A DNA stretch of 37,168 nucleotides, taken from positions 1-37,168 of the forward strand of contig NZ_AZDO01000007.1 of assembly GCF_001435505.1 (NCBI RefSeq). The letters run 5' to 3'. The notes beneath the pieces are model-generated. The model was not told where the DNA came from, searched no databases, and was given only the letters and a program-made list of their open reading frames with translations. Source of the stretch: Companilactobacillus futsaii JCM 17355 (lineage in GTDB: Bacteria; Bacillota; Bacilli; Lactobacillales; Lactobacillaceae). The translations under genes were made by a program, and so were the position numbers. Below are positions 1-8,351 of this stretch, in pieces (position 1 is the first letter of the stretch; each line of letters opens with the position of its first letter).

Positions 1-118
1 AATATATTTTATAATTTTAATTTCATTGAAATGTCAACTTGACAAGGCAGAGTGCAGTCTGACCGTCATTTCCTCGTTTACATATTATAACGTTTTGTTT
101 ACTAGAACAACTTGAAGT
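1..118. other. Left-edge intergenic DNA with possible leftward promoter
   Basis: AT-rich non-coding stretch downstream of the first minus-strand gene. On the minus strand a TATAAT hexamer lies near 88-93 with a weak TTGTTC-like element upstream, followed by GAGGAAATG, but that ATG opens only an 11-codon frame. A leftward promoter for something beyond the window edge is possible. I see no clear terminator for the gene ending at 119. Confidence 0.25.
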
Positions 119-1594
119 TTATTTTTTTAGCTCATTAACAGCTGTTTCACCAGCAATTCGACCAGAGTTCCAAGCAAAGGCACAACTGATACCTTCTAGA
201 GTTGGATAAGAAGTATCATACATACCACTAGCATTATTTCCGGTAACGAATAAATTAGGTAAAACTTGTCCATCAGTCTTTAAAGCGTGTAGTTTATCAT
301 CGACTGAGATTCCGCCAATAGTCCCCAAAGTAGTTGATTGAGCTTTGATGGCATAGAATGGAGCTTTCGAAACATTAAATTTCAAAAATTCAGAATCTTT
401 ACCAAAATAACTATCATCTTTTTTTGATACGACATGATTGTATTGTTCAAAACTCTTTTCAAGAATAGTAGGGTCAAGATTTAATTTTTTAGCTAGATCT
501 TCAATGCTTTCGCCACAAACGGCAGCATCTTGATCAATAGCTTCTTGGAGGTCGGAATAAATATTTTTAAAAGGACCAACGGCATGAGTCATCGGATCGT
601 GCGAAAGGGTTTTGAAAGTTCGTTCAAAAGAATCAGTCCAATTTAATTGGTTATTTTTCAAATAGTCGATTGTTGGTTGATCGAGTACGAAATAATAGTA
701 TCCGCCGTTAGTGTAAGTGGTATTGCCCCACAAGGCGAAATCGTAGACAATATCTTCATTAACGAATCTTTCGCCACGACGATTCAACCATAAGAAAGGT
801 AAATTAGTTAAAGAGAAGATGGTGTTGTTATGCCATTTAGGGTCAGTTTTAGAAACGACTGATGCAGCGTGATTTTCAAAAACACCTAGTCCACTGTTGT
901 CAGCACCTAATTCCGTCAGCATCTTAATCCCATCGCCGGTAGCTTTACGTTCACCCATACTGTAGAGATCTTTACTGTTGATAGTTAAATATTTATCGAC
1001 CATTTCTTGGTTTCCAACATAACCACCATCGGAGAAAATCACTTTAGAACAAGTTATTTGTTTGCTGTCGCCATCTTGATTGATAATTAATTTTATTAAA
1101 CTATCATTTGAATAATTAATCGATTCGACAACAGTTTTAGTCAGTAATTGTCCGCCATTATTAGTGAAATTATTCATTAATTTTTGAAAACCATCAAACT
1201 TATCAATATATTGATGATAAACACGAGGATGTCCTTGATGAACTTCTTGAGTATTATTCACTAATTCTGTTTGTAGACCATTTTTTGCTAACCAGTCGAT
1301 TGTATCAGCTGATTTGTCGATGATAGCTTTTGTCAAACGGGTATTAGAACGATAGTGAGTATAATTAAGCATTTCTTTATAAGCATCACTAGAAGAGTAG
1401 TCGATTCCATTCTGCTTTTGCAATTTGCTACCAGCAGCGAATAATCCTTGAGCGCCAAACATACCGGCACCGCCGAATTTGTCACCTTTTTCTAGTAAAA
1501 CAACCTTTCCACCATTTTCTACTGCGGCAAGGGCAGCTCCGATTCCTGAAGCCCCAGCGCCAACAACGACAATATCAGTTTGTAATTCATTCAT
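119..1594 (-). CDS. FAD-dependent oxidoreductase, fumarate reductase/3-ketosteroid dehydrogenase-like family
   Basis: A 491-residue soluble flavoprotein of the FAD_binding_2 superfamily. The N-terminus carries the Rossmann dinucleotide motif VVGAGASGIGAA (about residues 9-20) followed by an acidic residue in LLEKGD (about 34). The C-terminus has the second FAD contact NLFVTGNNASGMYDTSYPTLEG. I chose ATG 1594 because GCGAGG lies 7-8 bases ahead; a TTG at 1609 is in frame but would swallow that site. There is no signal peptide and no FMN-binding domain. The His of the HHTMGG motif and the Arg of the NRLGG motif of true fumarate reductases are not present (TTLGTIGG and TYPTLEG instead), so the substrate is probably not fumarate. 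It lies 20 bp downstream of the NmrA-like gene and is probably co-transcribed with it. Superfamily call firm; substrate unknown. Confidence 0.85.
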   Translation of the reverse strand: MNELQTDIVVVGAGASGIGAALAAVENGGKVVLLEKGDKFGGAGMFGAQGLFAAGSKLQKQNGIDYSSSDAYKEMLNYTHYRSNTRLTKAIIDKSADTIDWLAKNGLQTELVNNTQEVHQGHPRVYHQYIDKFDGFQKLMNNFTNNGGQLLTKTVVESINYSNDSLIKLIINQDGDSKQITCSKVIFSDGGYVGNQEMVDKYLTINSKDLYSMGERKATGDGIKMLTELGADNSGLGVFENHAASVVSKTDPKWHNNTIFSLTNLPFLWLNRRGERFVNEDIVYDFALWGNTTYTNGGYYYFVLDQPTIDYLKNNQLNWTDSFERTFKTLSHDPMTHAVGPFKNIYSDLQEAIDQDAAVCGESIEDLAKKLNLDPTILEKSFEQYNHVVSKKDDSYFGKDSEFLKFNVSKAPFYAIKAQSTTLGTIGGISVDDKLHALKTDGQVLPNLFVTGNNASGMYDTSYPTLEGISCAFAWNSGRIAGETAVNELKK

Positions 1595-1614
1595 TTTTCT
1601 ACCTCGCAAAATCT

Positions 1615-2550
1615 TTATGCATCGACTGAGTGACGTGCACCAATTTGATATTCATCAGAACTTTCAAACATGCTTTGGACAGTACGTGGTTGCTGACCAG
1701 TTAATTTAAAGAAGTCTTTAGAGAAAGTACCCATTTTACCTTCACGAATAGCTTTACCAAAAGTTACCATACCATCAGATGAGAAAGGAGCAGAGCTGTC
1801 TTTCTTGAATTTGCCATCGGTAGTACGGGGAACGCCCATTTTATCAAAGACTTCGTAATCTTGTTCATCAGTGATTTCTTGGTATTTAACATCGTTACCA
1901 GTAACCTTGTTTCCGATATTTACTAAGTCAGAAATTGTCATTAATTCTGGCCCGTTGATATTTAAAATTGAATGTTCTAAGTCTGAAGCCATAGCGTAAG
2001 CAGCAGCGATAGCACAGTCTTGACGAGAAATGTAAGCCATCTTACCATCACCTTGGTTATTAGCTAAGACGCCAGTTTTTGCCATTGTGAAGTAGTTAGT
2101 GATCATTGCTTCGGCATATTGGGAATTACGTAGGAAAATATAATCTAGTTCAGTGTTCTCAACGTAAGATTCTGTCCAAGCATGGTCTAATTTTTCAATA
2201 CTTGGGTTAGTTGGATCAGTTGAATTAACTAAAGAAGTATAGACTATTTGTTGAACGCCACTAGCAACACAAGCATCGATAACGTTCTTATGAGCTTGAC
2301 GGCGTTTTTCACCAACGAAAGGCATGGAAATGAGTAATACTTTTTTAGCTCCTTGGAAGGCTTTGGCTAAACCATCAGGATCATTAAAGTCAGTGACACG
2401 TGTTTCATAGCCTTGGTTACGATATTTTGCGATTCCTTTTTCTGTAGGAGCGGTGAAAATCAATTGAGATTTGTCGAGTAATTTAATAGCTGTTTCTGCG
2501 GCTATACCACCGAAATTACCATCTACACCAGTAAAAATATATTTGTCCAT
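1615..2550 (-). CDS. NmrA-like NAD(P)-binding protein (atypical SDR)
   Basis: A 311-residue atypical short-chain dehydrogenase of the NmrA/quinone oxidoreductase-2 type. The N-terminal glycine motif GVDGNFGG (residues 8-15) replaces the usual GATGxxG. The strand IVYTSLV and the downstream KLDHAWTESYVENTELDYIFLR stretch match the central NmrA fold. Family members bind NAD(P)(H) and act as redox sensors or quinone reductases. Start ATG 2550 is preceded by AAAGGTGG. It is the first gene of a likely two-gene operon with the flavoprotein downstream and has a LysR gene directly upstream on the same strand, with a LysR-type dyad in the gap. The exact substrate cannot be read from sequence. Confidence 0.8.
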   Translation of the reverse strand: MDKYIFTGVDGNFGGIAAETAIKLLDKSQLIFTAPTEKGIAKYRNQGYETRVTDFNDPDGLAKAFQGAKKVLLISMPFVGEKRRQAHKNVIDACVASGVQQIVYTSLVNSTDPTNPSIEKLDHAWTESYVENTELDYIFLRNSQYAEAMITNYFTMAKTGVLANNQGDGKMAYISRQDCAIAAAYAMASDLEHSILNINGPELMTISDLVNIGNKVTGNDVKYQEITDEQDYEVFDKMGVPRTTDGKFKKDSSAPFSSDGMVTFGKAIREGKMGTFSKDFFKLTGQQPRTVQSMFESSDEYQIGARHSVDA

Positions 2551-2623
2551 AGTTCAATACCACCTTTGATTAATTATTAAGTCTATTTTATGTGAATAAA
2601 TTAACAATAGCTAATATGGAATT

Positions 2624-2648
2624 GAAGTATGGTATAAGCAAATACTTC
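2624..2648 (-). promoter_or_regulatory. Candidate LysR operator (GAAGTAT-N11-ATACTTC)
   Basis: A perfect 7-bp inverted repeat, GAAGTAT and ATACTTC separated by exactly 11 bases, begins at the last base of the LysR stop codon and lies upstream of the NmrA-like gene. The T-N11-A arrangement inside a dyad is the classical LysR-type box. A -10-like TAAAAT near 2587-2592 would put the dyad centre about 55 bp upstream of a start site. It could alternatively act as a weak hairpin at the LysR 3' end, but no T-run follows. Confidence 0.5.
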
Positions 2649-3523
2649 TAACTATGGAATAACTTAATAATTTTTTGTAAATGAGGATTAGTATTATCTT
2701 TTCGCCAAGCCAAACAGATTTTATACGTATGTTTGGTATTTTTTATTTGGATGCGATGAATATTATTGAATTCACTTGAAATTTTTTTATAATCGGGCAT
2801 GAAGGTGATCCCTTTGTTCAGCTGGACCAGTAAAAAGGCAGTATCTATGTCAGAAACTGTCGCAACTATATTAAGTGGAACATTGTCCTGTTTAGCATGA
2901 TCACGCATTTTTAAATATGAATTAGTATTTGGACGATTGGCAATGTAAATGACTCTTTCATTAAGCAGTTCTTCAGGATTAATGGTGTTTCTTTGATACC
3001 AGGGATGATTGGTTCCGACTATAACGTCATATTTTCCCTTGGCAAGATTAATCGTGGACAATTGCTTTTTGTCAGTGATTTCTGAATCAAAGGTAATTGC
3101 CAAGTCGACAGTTTGATCTAGTAATTTATCTTGAATATCATTCAAATCACTTTTGACTAAATATAGTTCTAAATCATCTACCGTTTGAATTTTGGGTAAG
3201 ACTAATTGTTCAACAGGTTCTACAGCACCATTAGGATAAGCGACGGTTAAAGTATTTTGAGTTTGACGTAATTGAGCTATCTCACCTTTTAAGACACCGT
3301 ATTGCTCAAGAATTATTAAGGAACGCCGATTGACTACTTCACCAATTCTAGTTAATTCGATTGGCAATTTATTACGGTCAATCAATGTGACATTGAGTTC
3401 TTTTTCTAATTTTGCGACTTGTTGACTGATAGCTGTTTGAGATATGAAATTCTCATCGGCGGCTTTTGAAAAACTATGTAGACGGGCAACATCACAAAAA
3501 TAATGTAGTCGAGTGAAGTTCAT
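2648..3523 (-). CDS. LysR family transcriptional regulator
   Basis: A 291-residue LysR-type regulator. Residues 1-60 form the winged HTH: TRLHYFCDVARLHSFSKAAD, then SQTAISQQVAKLEKELNVTLIDR, which is the standard recognition helix and wing. The rest is the periplasmic-binding-like effector domain (YDVIVGTNHPW, RVIYIANRP). Start ATG 3523 is preceded by AAGGAG. It lies 97 bp upstream of, and on the same strand as, the NmrA-like/flavoprotein pair, which are its most likely targets given the T-N11-A dyad between them. A terminator separates it from the upstream GPP34 gene. The effector is unknown. Confidence 0.92.
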   Translation of the reverse strand: MNFTRLHYFCDVARLHSFSKAADENFISQTAISQQVAKLEKELNVTLIDRNKLPIELTRIGEVVNRRSLIILEQYGVLKGEIAQLRQTQNTLTVAYPNGAVEPVEQLVLPKIQTVDDLELYLVKSDLNDIQDKLLDQTVDLAITFDSEITDKKQLSTINLAKGKYDVIVGTNHPWYQRNTINPEELLNERVIYIANRPNTNSYLKMRDHAKQDNVPLNIVATVSDIDTAFLLVQLNKGITFMPDYKKISSEFNNIHRIQIKNTKHTYKICLAWRKDNTNPHLQKIIKLFHS

Positions 3524-3539
3524 GATTTTCTCCTTTTAT

Positions 3540-3567
3540 AAAAAAAGACACCCTCGCAAGAGGATGC
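3540..3567 (-). terminator. Rho-independent terminator after GPP34-like gene
   Basis: On the minus strand CATCCTC-TTGC-GAGGGTG forms a 7-bp stem (one G-U) followed by a T-run. It ends the GDSL/GPP34 transcript before the LysR gene. Confidence 0.85.
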
Positions 3568-3580
3568 CATTGATTTTTCC

Positions 3581-4216
3581 TTAACTCAAAAGTGTCAAAG
3601 TAACGCGGTTCAAACGTTTCGACAATTCAAACAATTTCTCATAAGTAGGGTCGTTGTTATACAATGCCATCTTAGCTTTGAGTTGTTTTTGTTCAAATTG
3701 TGAGAAGTAAAACTTCAAGTCGTGATTGCCATAAAGTGTGGCTAACAATGCGAAAGCCTCTGGTGAAATTTTATCCGCCGTCAGGATTTCTTTACGTAAG
3801 TCAGAAACTAATTCACGCTTGATGTTTCTATCAGGCAAGTAATTATTAGTTTTGAAAACTAAACCAGTTACAGCTTTAGTCACGTCGACTTTATCAACTA
3901 GTGAATCACCAATTTCATTGTAAATAACTTGAGTGATTTTTTCGTTGGTAGCCATGGCTCGTAAAACGTGAGTGACGTTTTTACCTTGATTCTTATTGAT
4001 GATTTGGAAAAATTCGTTCAAATATTTTTTGTCATCCGGCAAAACCTTATTAATGATGACACTGTTGTCAGTCAAATCGATAATGTCATTTAGCGCTAAA
4101 TCAAAGAATGAACTTTCGGCTAAATAAGCACGACGTCTGGTATTCTTAAAAATACGAATACTACCTTTTTCGTTACACGATAAAATAAAATATTTTTGAG
4201 GAATATTTAAATCCAT
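3581..4216 (-). CDS. GPP34 (GOLPH3/Vps74-like) family protein
   Basis: A 211-residue all-helical-looking protein resembling the GPP34 family. It starts with IPQKYFILSCNEKGSI, then has AYLAESSFFDLALNDIIDL, the DxxLNE/THVLR region, a basic NYLPDRNIKRELVSDLRKEI segment, and a conserved-looking SPEAFALLATLYG near the C-terminus. In eukaryotes GOLPH3/Vps74 binds phosphatidylinositol 4-phosphate and glycosyltransferase tails; bacterial members have no settled function. There is no signal peptide or membrane segment. ATG 4216 lies 11 bp after the GDSL hydrolase stop, so the two genes are surely co-transcribed, hinting at a role linked to lipid or envelope chemistry. The family call rests on remembered pattern, not an alignment. 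Confidence 0.62.
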   Translation of the reverse strand: MDLNIPQKYFILSCNEKGSIRIFKNTRRRAYLAESSFFDLALNDIIDLTDNSVIINKVLPDDKKYLNEFFQIINKNQGKNVTHVLRAMATNEKITQVIYNEIGDSLVDKVDVTKAVTGLVFKTNNYLPDRNIKRELVSDLRKEILTADKISPEAFALLATLYGNHDLKFYFSQFEQKQLKAKMALYNNDPTYEKLFELSKRLNRVTLTLLS

Positions 4217-4227
4217 AAAGTGCTCCT

Positions 4228-4806
4228 TTAGTTCGACACTAACTGATTGTTAGTTAATGTGGCTTTAATTTCTGGTATTAACTCGTCTTCTAAGAGGTTA
4301 TAACCTTGCTTGGTAAAGTGCAAACCGTCTGCTTGTAGCAAGTCATTAAGATTATCGCAATTAGCCATGTCATGTAGCAAGTCGATATACGATACGTCTA
4401 GTTGCTTGCTCAAATGTTCTGTTACCAACTCGAATTGTAATTGGCGGGTCCAAGGTCTAGTAGGATCTTTGATCCAGTCAATATAAGGAGGAGATAATAA
4501 AATAACTTTGCTTGATCCTAAAGTTTCTATTATATTAGTCAAATTGGCCGCAAATTTACCAGGTTTGATTTCATCGTCTGTCGAAATATCGTTGACGCCA
4601 AATCCTAAAATCACCACGGCAGGATTTAGACGTTTAACTCGATCAACACGTGTCATAGCATTATTGGTCTTATAGTCGGAAATTGACATATTAATGACTT
4701 CATAACCAGGAAAGTCTTTTCGGATGTGTTTAGCCAAGATATCACTAGCTTTGCCATCACGAAAACCCATCATGGTCGAGTCCCCAAATAATACTATTCT
4801 CTTCAT
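4228..4806 (-). CDS. SGNH/GDSL-family hydrolase
   Basis: A 192-residue SGNH hydrolase. Block I is LFGDST with the nucleophile Ser10; block III is GFGVND with Asn72; block V is DGLH with Asp160 and His163 of the catalytic triad. The size matches small cytosolic lysophospholipase/acyl-esterase members. No signal peptide is present (MKRIVLFGDS begins the first strand directly). ATG 4806 follows AAAGGAAAC. It is first of a two-gene minus-strand operon with the GPP34-like gene and is divergent from coaA across 92 bp. Substrate (carboxylester, acyl chain or carbohydrate acetyl) is unresolved. Confidence 0.9.
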   Translation of the reverse strand: MKRIVLFGDSTMMGFRDGKASDILAKHIRKDFPGYEVINMSISDYKTNNAMTRVDRVKRLNPAVVILGFGVNDISTDDEIKPGKFAANLTNIIETLGSSKVILLSPPYIDWIKDPTRPWTRQLQFELVTEHLSKQLDVSYIDLLHDMANCDNLNDLLQADGLHFTKQGYNLLEDELIPEIKATLTNNQLVSN

Positions 4807-4898
4807 ATATTGTTTCCTTTTTCAAAAAAGTTCTATACTATACTAGAATACCAGAAATCTAATAAAAGTTAATTATTATATTAAGCAGGTTTAACAAT

Positions 4899-5825
4899 AT
4901 GCAAAGTTTAGCTAACTATGATGAATTTACTCGAAAGCAATGGGAAAACTTCCACGGTGAATATACCAAGCAAGCGATTACTGATGGAGAATTGCGTAAG
5001 ATCAAGTCATTGGATGATGAAATTTCAATTGACGATGTTCGTTCGATTTATGCGCCAATCCGCCATTTACTTCATATTTATTTGAAAAATTATCGCAAAC
5101 TGACCAAATTAAAAACTGAATTTTTGGGTGAAGAAGCTCGAAAAGTTCCGTTTATTATTGGCGTTTCCGGTTCAGTAGCAGTTGGAAAGAGTACCACAGC
5201 CCGATTATTAAAAATAATGTTGGAGCGGGCTTATCCGCAATACAACGTGTCACAGATGACAACTGATGGCTTCTTATATCCTAGTAAAATTTTGAAAGAA
5301 CGCCATTTGATGAACAAAAAAGGTTTTCCAGAGACTTATGATATGGGTAAACTCTTGAAGTTTTTAGGTGATGTCAAAACTAAGGGTGGCCGCATCAAGT
5401 ATCCACTTTATTCACATAACATTTACGATATTATTCCAGAAAAGTATGAAGAAACTGCCAATCCAGATATTTTGATTGTTGAAGGGATAAATGTATTACA
5501 ATTGCCTCAGAACGAACAGATCTATGTCAGTGATTTCTTTGATTTTTCAATTTATATCGATGCGGAAGTAGAAGATATTGAAGAATGGTTCTTGAATCGT
5601 TTTGAAACGTTATTGGATTTAGCTCACAACGATCCTAACAGTTACTATTACCAATTTACCCAGATGCCGGAAAAAGAAGCTATGGATATGGCAAAGAACG
5701 TTTGGGATACGATCAATTATCCAAATTTGCGCGATTATATTAAGCCAACAATGAATCGAGCAGATCTTATTTTGCACAAATCTGAGGACCATCAGATCGA
5801 TAAAATTTATCTAAGAAAATATTAA
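4899..5825 (+). CDS. coaA: Type I pantothenate kinase
   Basis: A 308-residue bacterial type I pantothenate kinase, which phosphorylates pantothenate with ATP in the first committed step of coenzyme A synthesis in the cytosol. The Walker A loop GVSGSVAVGKST spans residues 88-99; MTTDGFLYP, the RHLMNKKGFPETYD segment and LIVEGINVLQ are family hallmarks of the substrate and CoA-feedback pocket. Length is normal for the family (about 305-320). Start ATG 4899 has a modest AGCAGG upstream. guaA follows on the same strand but has its own promoter, so coupling is probably only read-through. Confidence 0.97.
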   Translation: MQSLANYDEFTRKQWENFHGEYTKQAITDGELRKIKSLDDEISIDDVRSIYAPIRHLLHIYLKNYRKLTKLKTEFLGEEARKVPFIIGVSGSVAVGKSTTARLLKIMLERAYPQYNVSQMTTDGFLYPSKILKERHLMNKKGFPETYDMGKLLKFLGDVKTKGGRIKYPLYSHNIYDIIPEKYEETANPDILIVEGINVLQLPQNEQIYVSDFFDFSIYIDAEVEDIEEWFLNRFETLLDLAHNDPNSYYYQFTQMPEKEAMDMAKNVWDTINYPNLRDYIKPTMNRADLILHKSEDHQIDKIYLRKY

Positions 5826-5838
5826 GCGTATACAATAT

Positions 5839-5867
5839 ATGACATGGAACGTGATTTCGTATACAAT
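5839..5867 (+). promoter_or_regulatory. guaA promoter
   Basis: ATGACA (5839-5844) and TACAAT (5862-5867) with a 17-bp spacer form a good sigma-A promoter. The 11-base word CGTATACAATA occurs twice (5828-5838 and 5859-5869), once over the -10 and once upstream of the -35, which could be coincidence or a duplicated binding site. Confidence 0.65.
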
Positions 5868-5897
5868 AGAATAAATAAAAAAATGGGGGAAATTGAT

Positions 5898-7448
5898 TTG
5901 AGCAAGCAATGGCCTGATGCTGATAGCATCATCGTTCTAGACTATGGTAGTCAATATAACCAATTGATTACTCGTCGTATCAGAGATATTGGAATTTACT
6001 CTGAATTACTACCAAACACTATTACTGCTGCAGAAGTTAAAGAAATCAATCCTAAGGGTATTATCCTTTCTGGTGGACCAATGAGTGTCTACGACAAGGA
6101 TGCCTTTTCAATCGACCAAGACATTTACAAGCTAGGTATTCCTATCTTAGGTATTTGTTACGGTATGCAATTGATGTCTTATAACCTTGGCGGAAAAGTT
6201 GAATCAGCTGATAACCGTGAATACGGACGTGCTGATATTGAAGTTACTGATAAGGATGCTGTATTATTCAAAGACTTACCAGAAAAGCAATTTGTTTGGA
6301 TGAGTCATGGTGACCTTGTTAAGGAAGCACCTACTGGTTTCAAGGTAGTAGCTACAAGTAAAAATGCACCTATTTCATCAATCGCTGATGACGAACGTAA
6401 AATGTATGGTGTTCAATTCCATACTGAAGTTAGAAATACTGAATTCGGTTCAGAAATTTTGAAACACTTCGCATTTGATGTTTGTGGCGCAGAAGCTAAC
6501 TGGTCAATGGATGATTTTATTGATCAACAAATTCAAAAGATTCGTGACACTGTTGGTGACAAGAAGGTTCTTCTTGGACTATCAGGTGGTGTTGATTCTT
6601 CTGTTGTTGGTGTTTTGCTACACAAAGCTATCGGTACACAATTAACAAGTATCTTCGTTGATCACGGTCTTCTAAGAAAGAACGAAGCCGACCAAGTTAT
6701 GGATAGTTTGGAAGGCAAATTCGGTTTGAACATCATTAAAGTTGATGCTCAAAAACGTTTCCTAGACAAACTTGCTGGTGTAACTGATCCAGAAAAGAAA
6801 CGTAAGATTATTGGTAATGAATTTATCCAAGTCTTCAATGACGAAGCTCAAAAGCTTGATGGAATTGATTTCTTGGCTCAAGGTACTCTTTATACTGACG
6901 TTATCGAAAGTGGTACAAGTACTGCTCAAACAATCAAGTCTCACCACAATGTTGGTGGACTTCCAAAAGACATGCACTTCAAGTTGATCGAGCCTCTTCG
7001 TACATTGTTCAAAGATGAAACTCGTGAACTAGGTGAAAAACTAGGCATGCCTCACGAATTAGTATGGCGCCAACCATTCCCAGGACCAGGTCTTGGAATT
7101 CGTGTTATCGGTGAAGTTACCGAAGAGAAGTTACAAATCGTTCGTGATAGTGACTGGATTCTTCGTGACGAAATCGCTAAAAACGGCCTAGACGAAAAAA
7201 TCTGGCAATACTTCACAGTCTTACCAGGTATTCGTTCAGTTGGTGTTATGGGTGATGGTAGAACTTACGATTACACAATCGGTATCCGTGCCGTTACATC
7301 AATCGACGGTATGACAGCTGACTTCGCTAAGATTCCTTGGGATGTCTTGCAAAAGATCTCCGTAAGAATCGTAAACGAAGTAGATCATGTTAACCGTGTA
7401 GTTTATGATATTACTTCTAAGCCGCCCGCAACTATTGAGTGGGAATAA
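5898..7448 (+). CDS. guaA: GMP synthase (glutamine-hydrolysing)
   Basis: A 516-residue two-domain enzyme that aminates XMP to GMP using glutamine-derived ammonia and ATP. The class I amidotransferase domain has Cys87 in GICYG and His175/Glu177 in QFHTEV; the ATP pyrophosphatase domain has the P-loop SGGVDSS (229-235); the C-terminal dimerisation domain ends KPPATIEWE, the conserved GuaA terminus. I place the start at TTG 5898, because GGGGGA (5885-5890) is 7 bases upstream and the N-terminus then matches the usual length. The in-frame ATG at 5883 overlaps that site, and an ATG at 5844 lies inside the promoter. A strong terminator follows. No guanine riboswitch is visible in the short leader. 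Confidence 0.97.
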   Translation: MSKQWPDADSIIVLDYGSQYNQLITRRIRDIGIYSELLPNTITAAEVKEINPKGIILSGGPMSVYDKDAFSIDQDIYKLGIPILGICYGMQLMSYNLGGKVESADNREYGRADIEVTDKDAVLFKDLPEKQFVWMSHGDLVKEAPTGFKVVATSKNAPISSIADDERKMYGVQFHTEVRNTEFGSEILKHFAFDVCGAEANWSMDDFIDQQIQKIRDTVGDKKVLLGLSGGVDSSVVGVLLHKAIGTQLTSIFVDHGLLRKNEADQVMDSLEGKFGLNIIKVDAQKRFLDKLAGVTDPEKKRKIIGNEFIQVFNDEAQKLDGIDFLAQGTLYTDVIESGTSTAQTIKSHHNVGGLPKDMHFKLIEPLRTLFKDETRELGEKLGMPHELVWRQPFPGPGLGIRVIGEVTEEKLQIVRDSDWILRDEIAKNGLDEKIWQYFTVLPGIRSVGVMGDGRTYDYTIGIRAVTSIDGMTADFAKIPWDVLQKISVRIVNEVDHVNRVVYDITSKPPATIEWE

Positions 7449-7461
7449 TATTCCGTAGATT

Positions 7462-7497
7462 AAAAGCATCTCTGATTAAGTTCAGGGATGCTTTTTG
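7462..7497 (+). terminator. Terminator after guaA
   Basis: AGCATCTCTGA pairs with TCAGGGATGCT around a TTAAGT loop and is followed by TTTTTG; one G-U/mismatch position in the stem. Confidence 0.9.
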
Positions 7498-7573
7498 TTC
7501 TGCTTTCGGTTATTATTGTTAAAATTAAATATAGATAAATACACTATATCTTTTTGAAAGGATGGGAACGGTT

Positions 7574-8194
7574 ATGTCAGCAAAAGATGGTAAAATGGAC
7601 AAATTTATTAAAGGAGTAGACAAATTAACAGATTCCAAAGGGATTTCAAAACTAGGCAAGACTTTAAATAAAACGATAGACATTGCTGGGAATATAATCA
7701 GTTCTACAGCCGAAGTTACAAATCATCAAATAGACGAACGTAATAAACGCCATCAATTTGATATTAAACTGCCAGATATCAGTGGTTTAAGCTTGGATCA
7801 GACGAAAGATTTGTTTGATTCGATAAATATTAAATATGCCTTTGTAAAAGTCGATCCAGATGTCAAATTAGTGTCCACCAAAGTCGACACAGTCTTGAAG
7901 ACAGTTCCTAAACCTAAAACTGTTTTGCCAGCTGGGGGCTTTGTTAAGATTTATTATCTTGATAGTGAAGGTTTGGAACAAAGTCAAAAAATCCTAGCAG
8001 ATTCCGTTCATAAGAAACAAGTTCGCAAAGAATCCACGAAAGCTTTGTTTGATAAAGTCGGCCAAGGGACAGCTGCGGGAGCTAATAAGGTTTTGAAAGT
8101 TTCTAAGAAATTGGTTCTACATTCAAAAAGACCTAAGAAAATCAAAGCTACTATTGTTGAAAAGCCTAAAGATTCTAATGAAGTAGACAAATAA
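7574..8194 (+). CDS. PASTA-like domain protein without membrane segment
   Basis: A 206-residue protein. The middle segment (about residues 64-130), LPDISGLSLDQTKDLFDSINIKY, then an alternating valine-rich stretch and PKPKTVLPAGGFVKIYYL, matches the pattern of a PASTA domain (P-D-x-x-G-x-[ST] followed by Ppg...v...G..v.i). Unlike Ser/Thr kinases and penicillin-binding proteins that carry PASTA repeats outside the cell, it has no signal peptide or transmembrane helix; both ends are lysine-rich. The start is ATG 7574 with AAAGGA upstream; ATG 7562 overlaps that site. It stands alone between the guaA terminator and the serine-hydrolase-like gene. Function unknown. Confidence 0.6.
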   Translation: MSAKDGKMDKFIKGVDKLTDSKGISKLGKTLNKTIDIAGNIISSTAEVTNHQIDERNKRHQFDIKLPDISGLSLDQTKDLFDSINIKYAFVKVDPDVKLVSTKVDTVLKTVPKPKTVLPAGGFVKIYYLDSEGLEQSQKILADSVHKKQVRKESTKALFDKVGQGTAAGANKVLKVSKKLVLHSKRPKKIKATIVEKPKDSNEVDK

Positions 8195-8302
8195 CACATA
8201 ATTCCATTTGTTACTTATACATTTATTTCAAATCGATAACAAAACGCCCGAATGTAAAAATAACGTAAAGAAAACGTATAAATTATTTCTCAAAATGGCT
8301 CG

Positions 8303-8308
8303 TATAAT
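8303..8308 (+). promoter_or_regulatory. -10 element for the serine-hydrolase-like gene
   Basis: A perfect TATAAT 44 bp upstream of the proposed ATA start. No convincing -35 hexamer is at the right spacing, so the call rests on the -10 alone. Confidence 0.4.
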
Positions 8309-8351
8309 GGAACTACTGAAAGATTTGTAGTTGAGGAAATGAGGTAATCTC

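Noticed and set aside
40-118. 11-codon frame behind GAGGAAATG on the minus strand at the left edge
   Set aside because: Too short and without any supporting feature; a chance occurrence is likely.
1479-1709. 76-codon plus-strand open frame
   Set aside because: Spans the junction of two certain minus-strand genes and follows their codon shadow.
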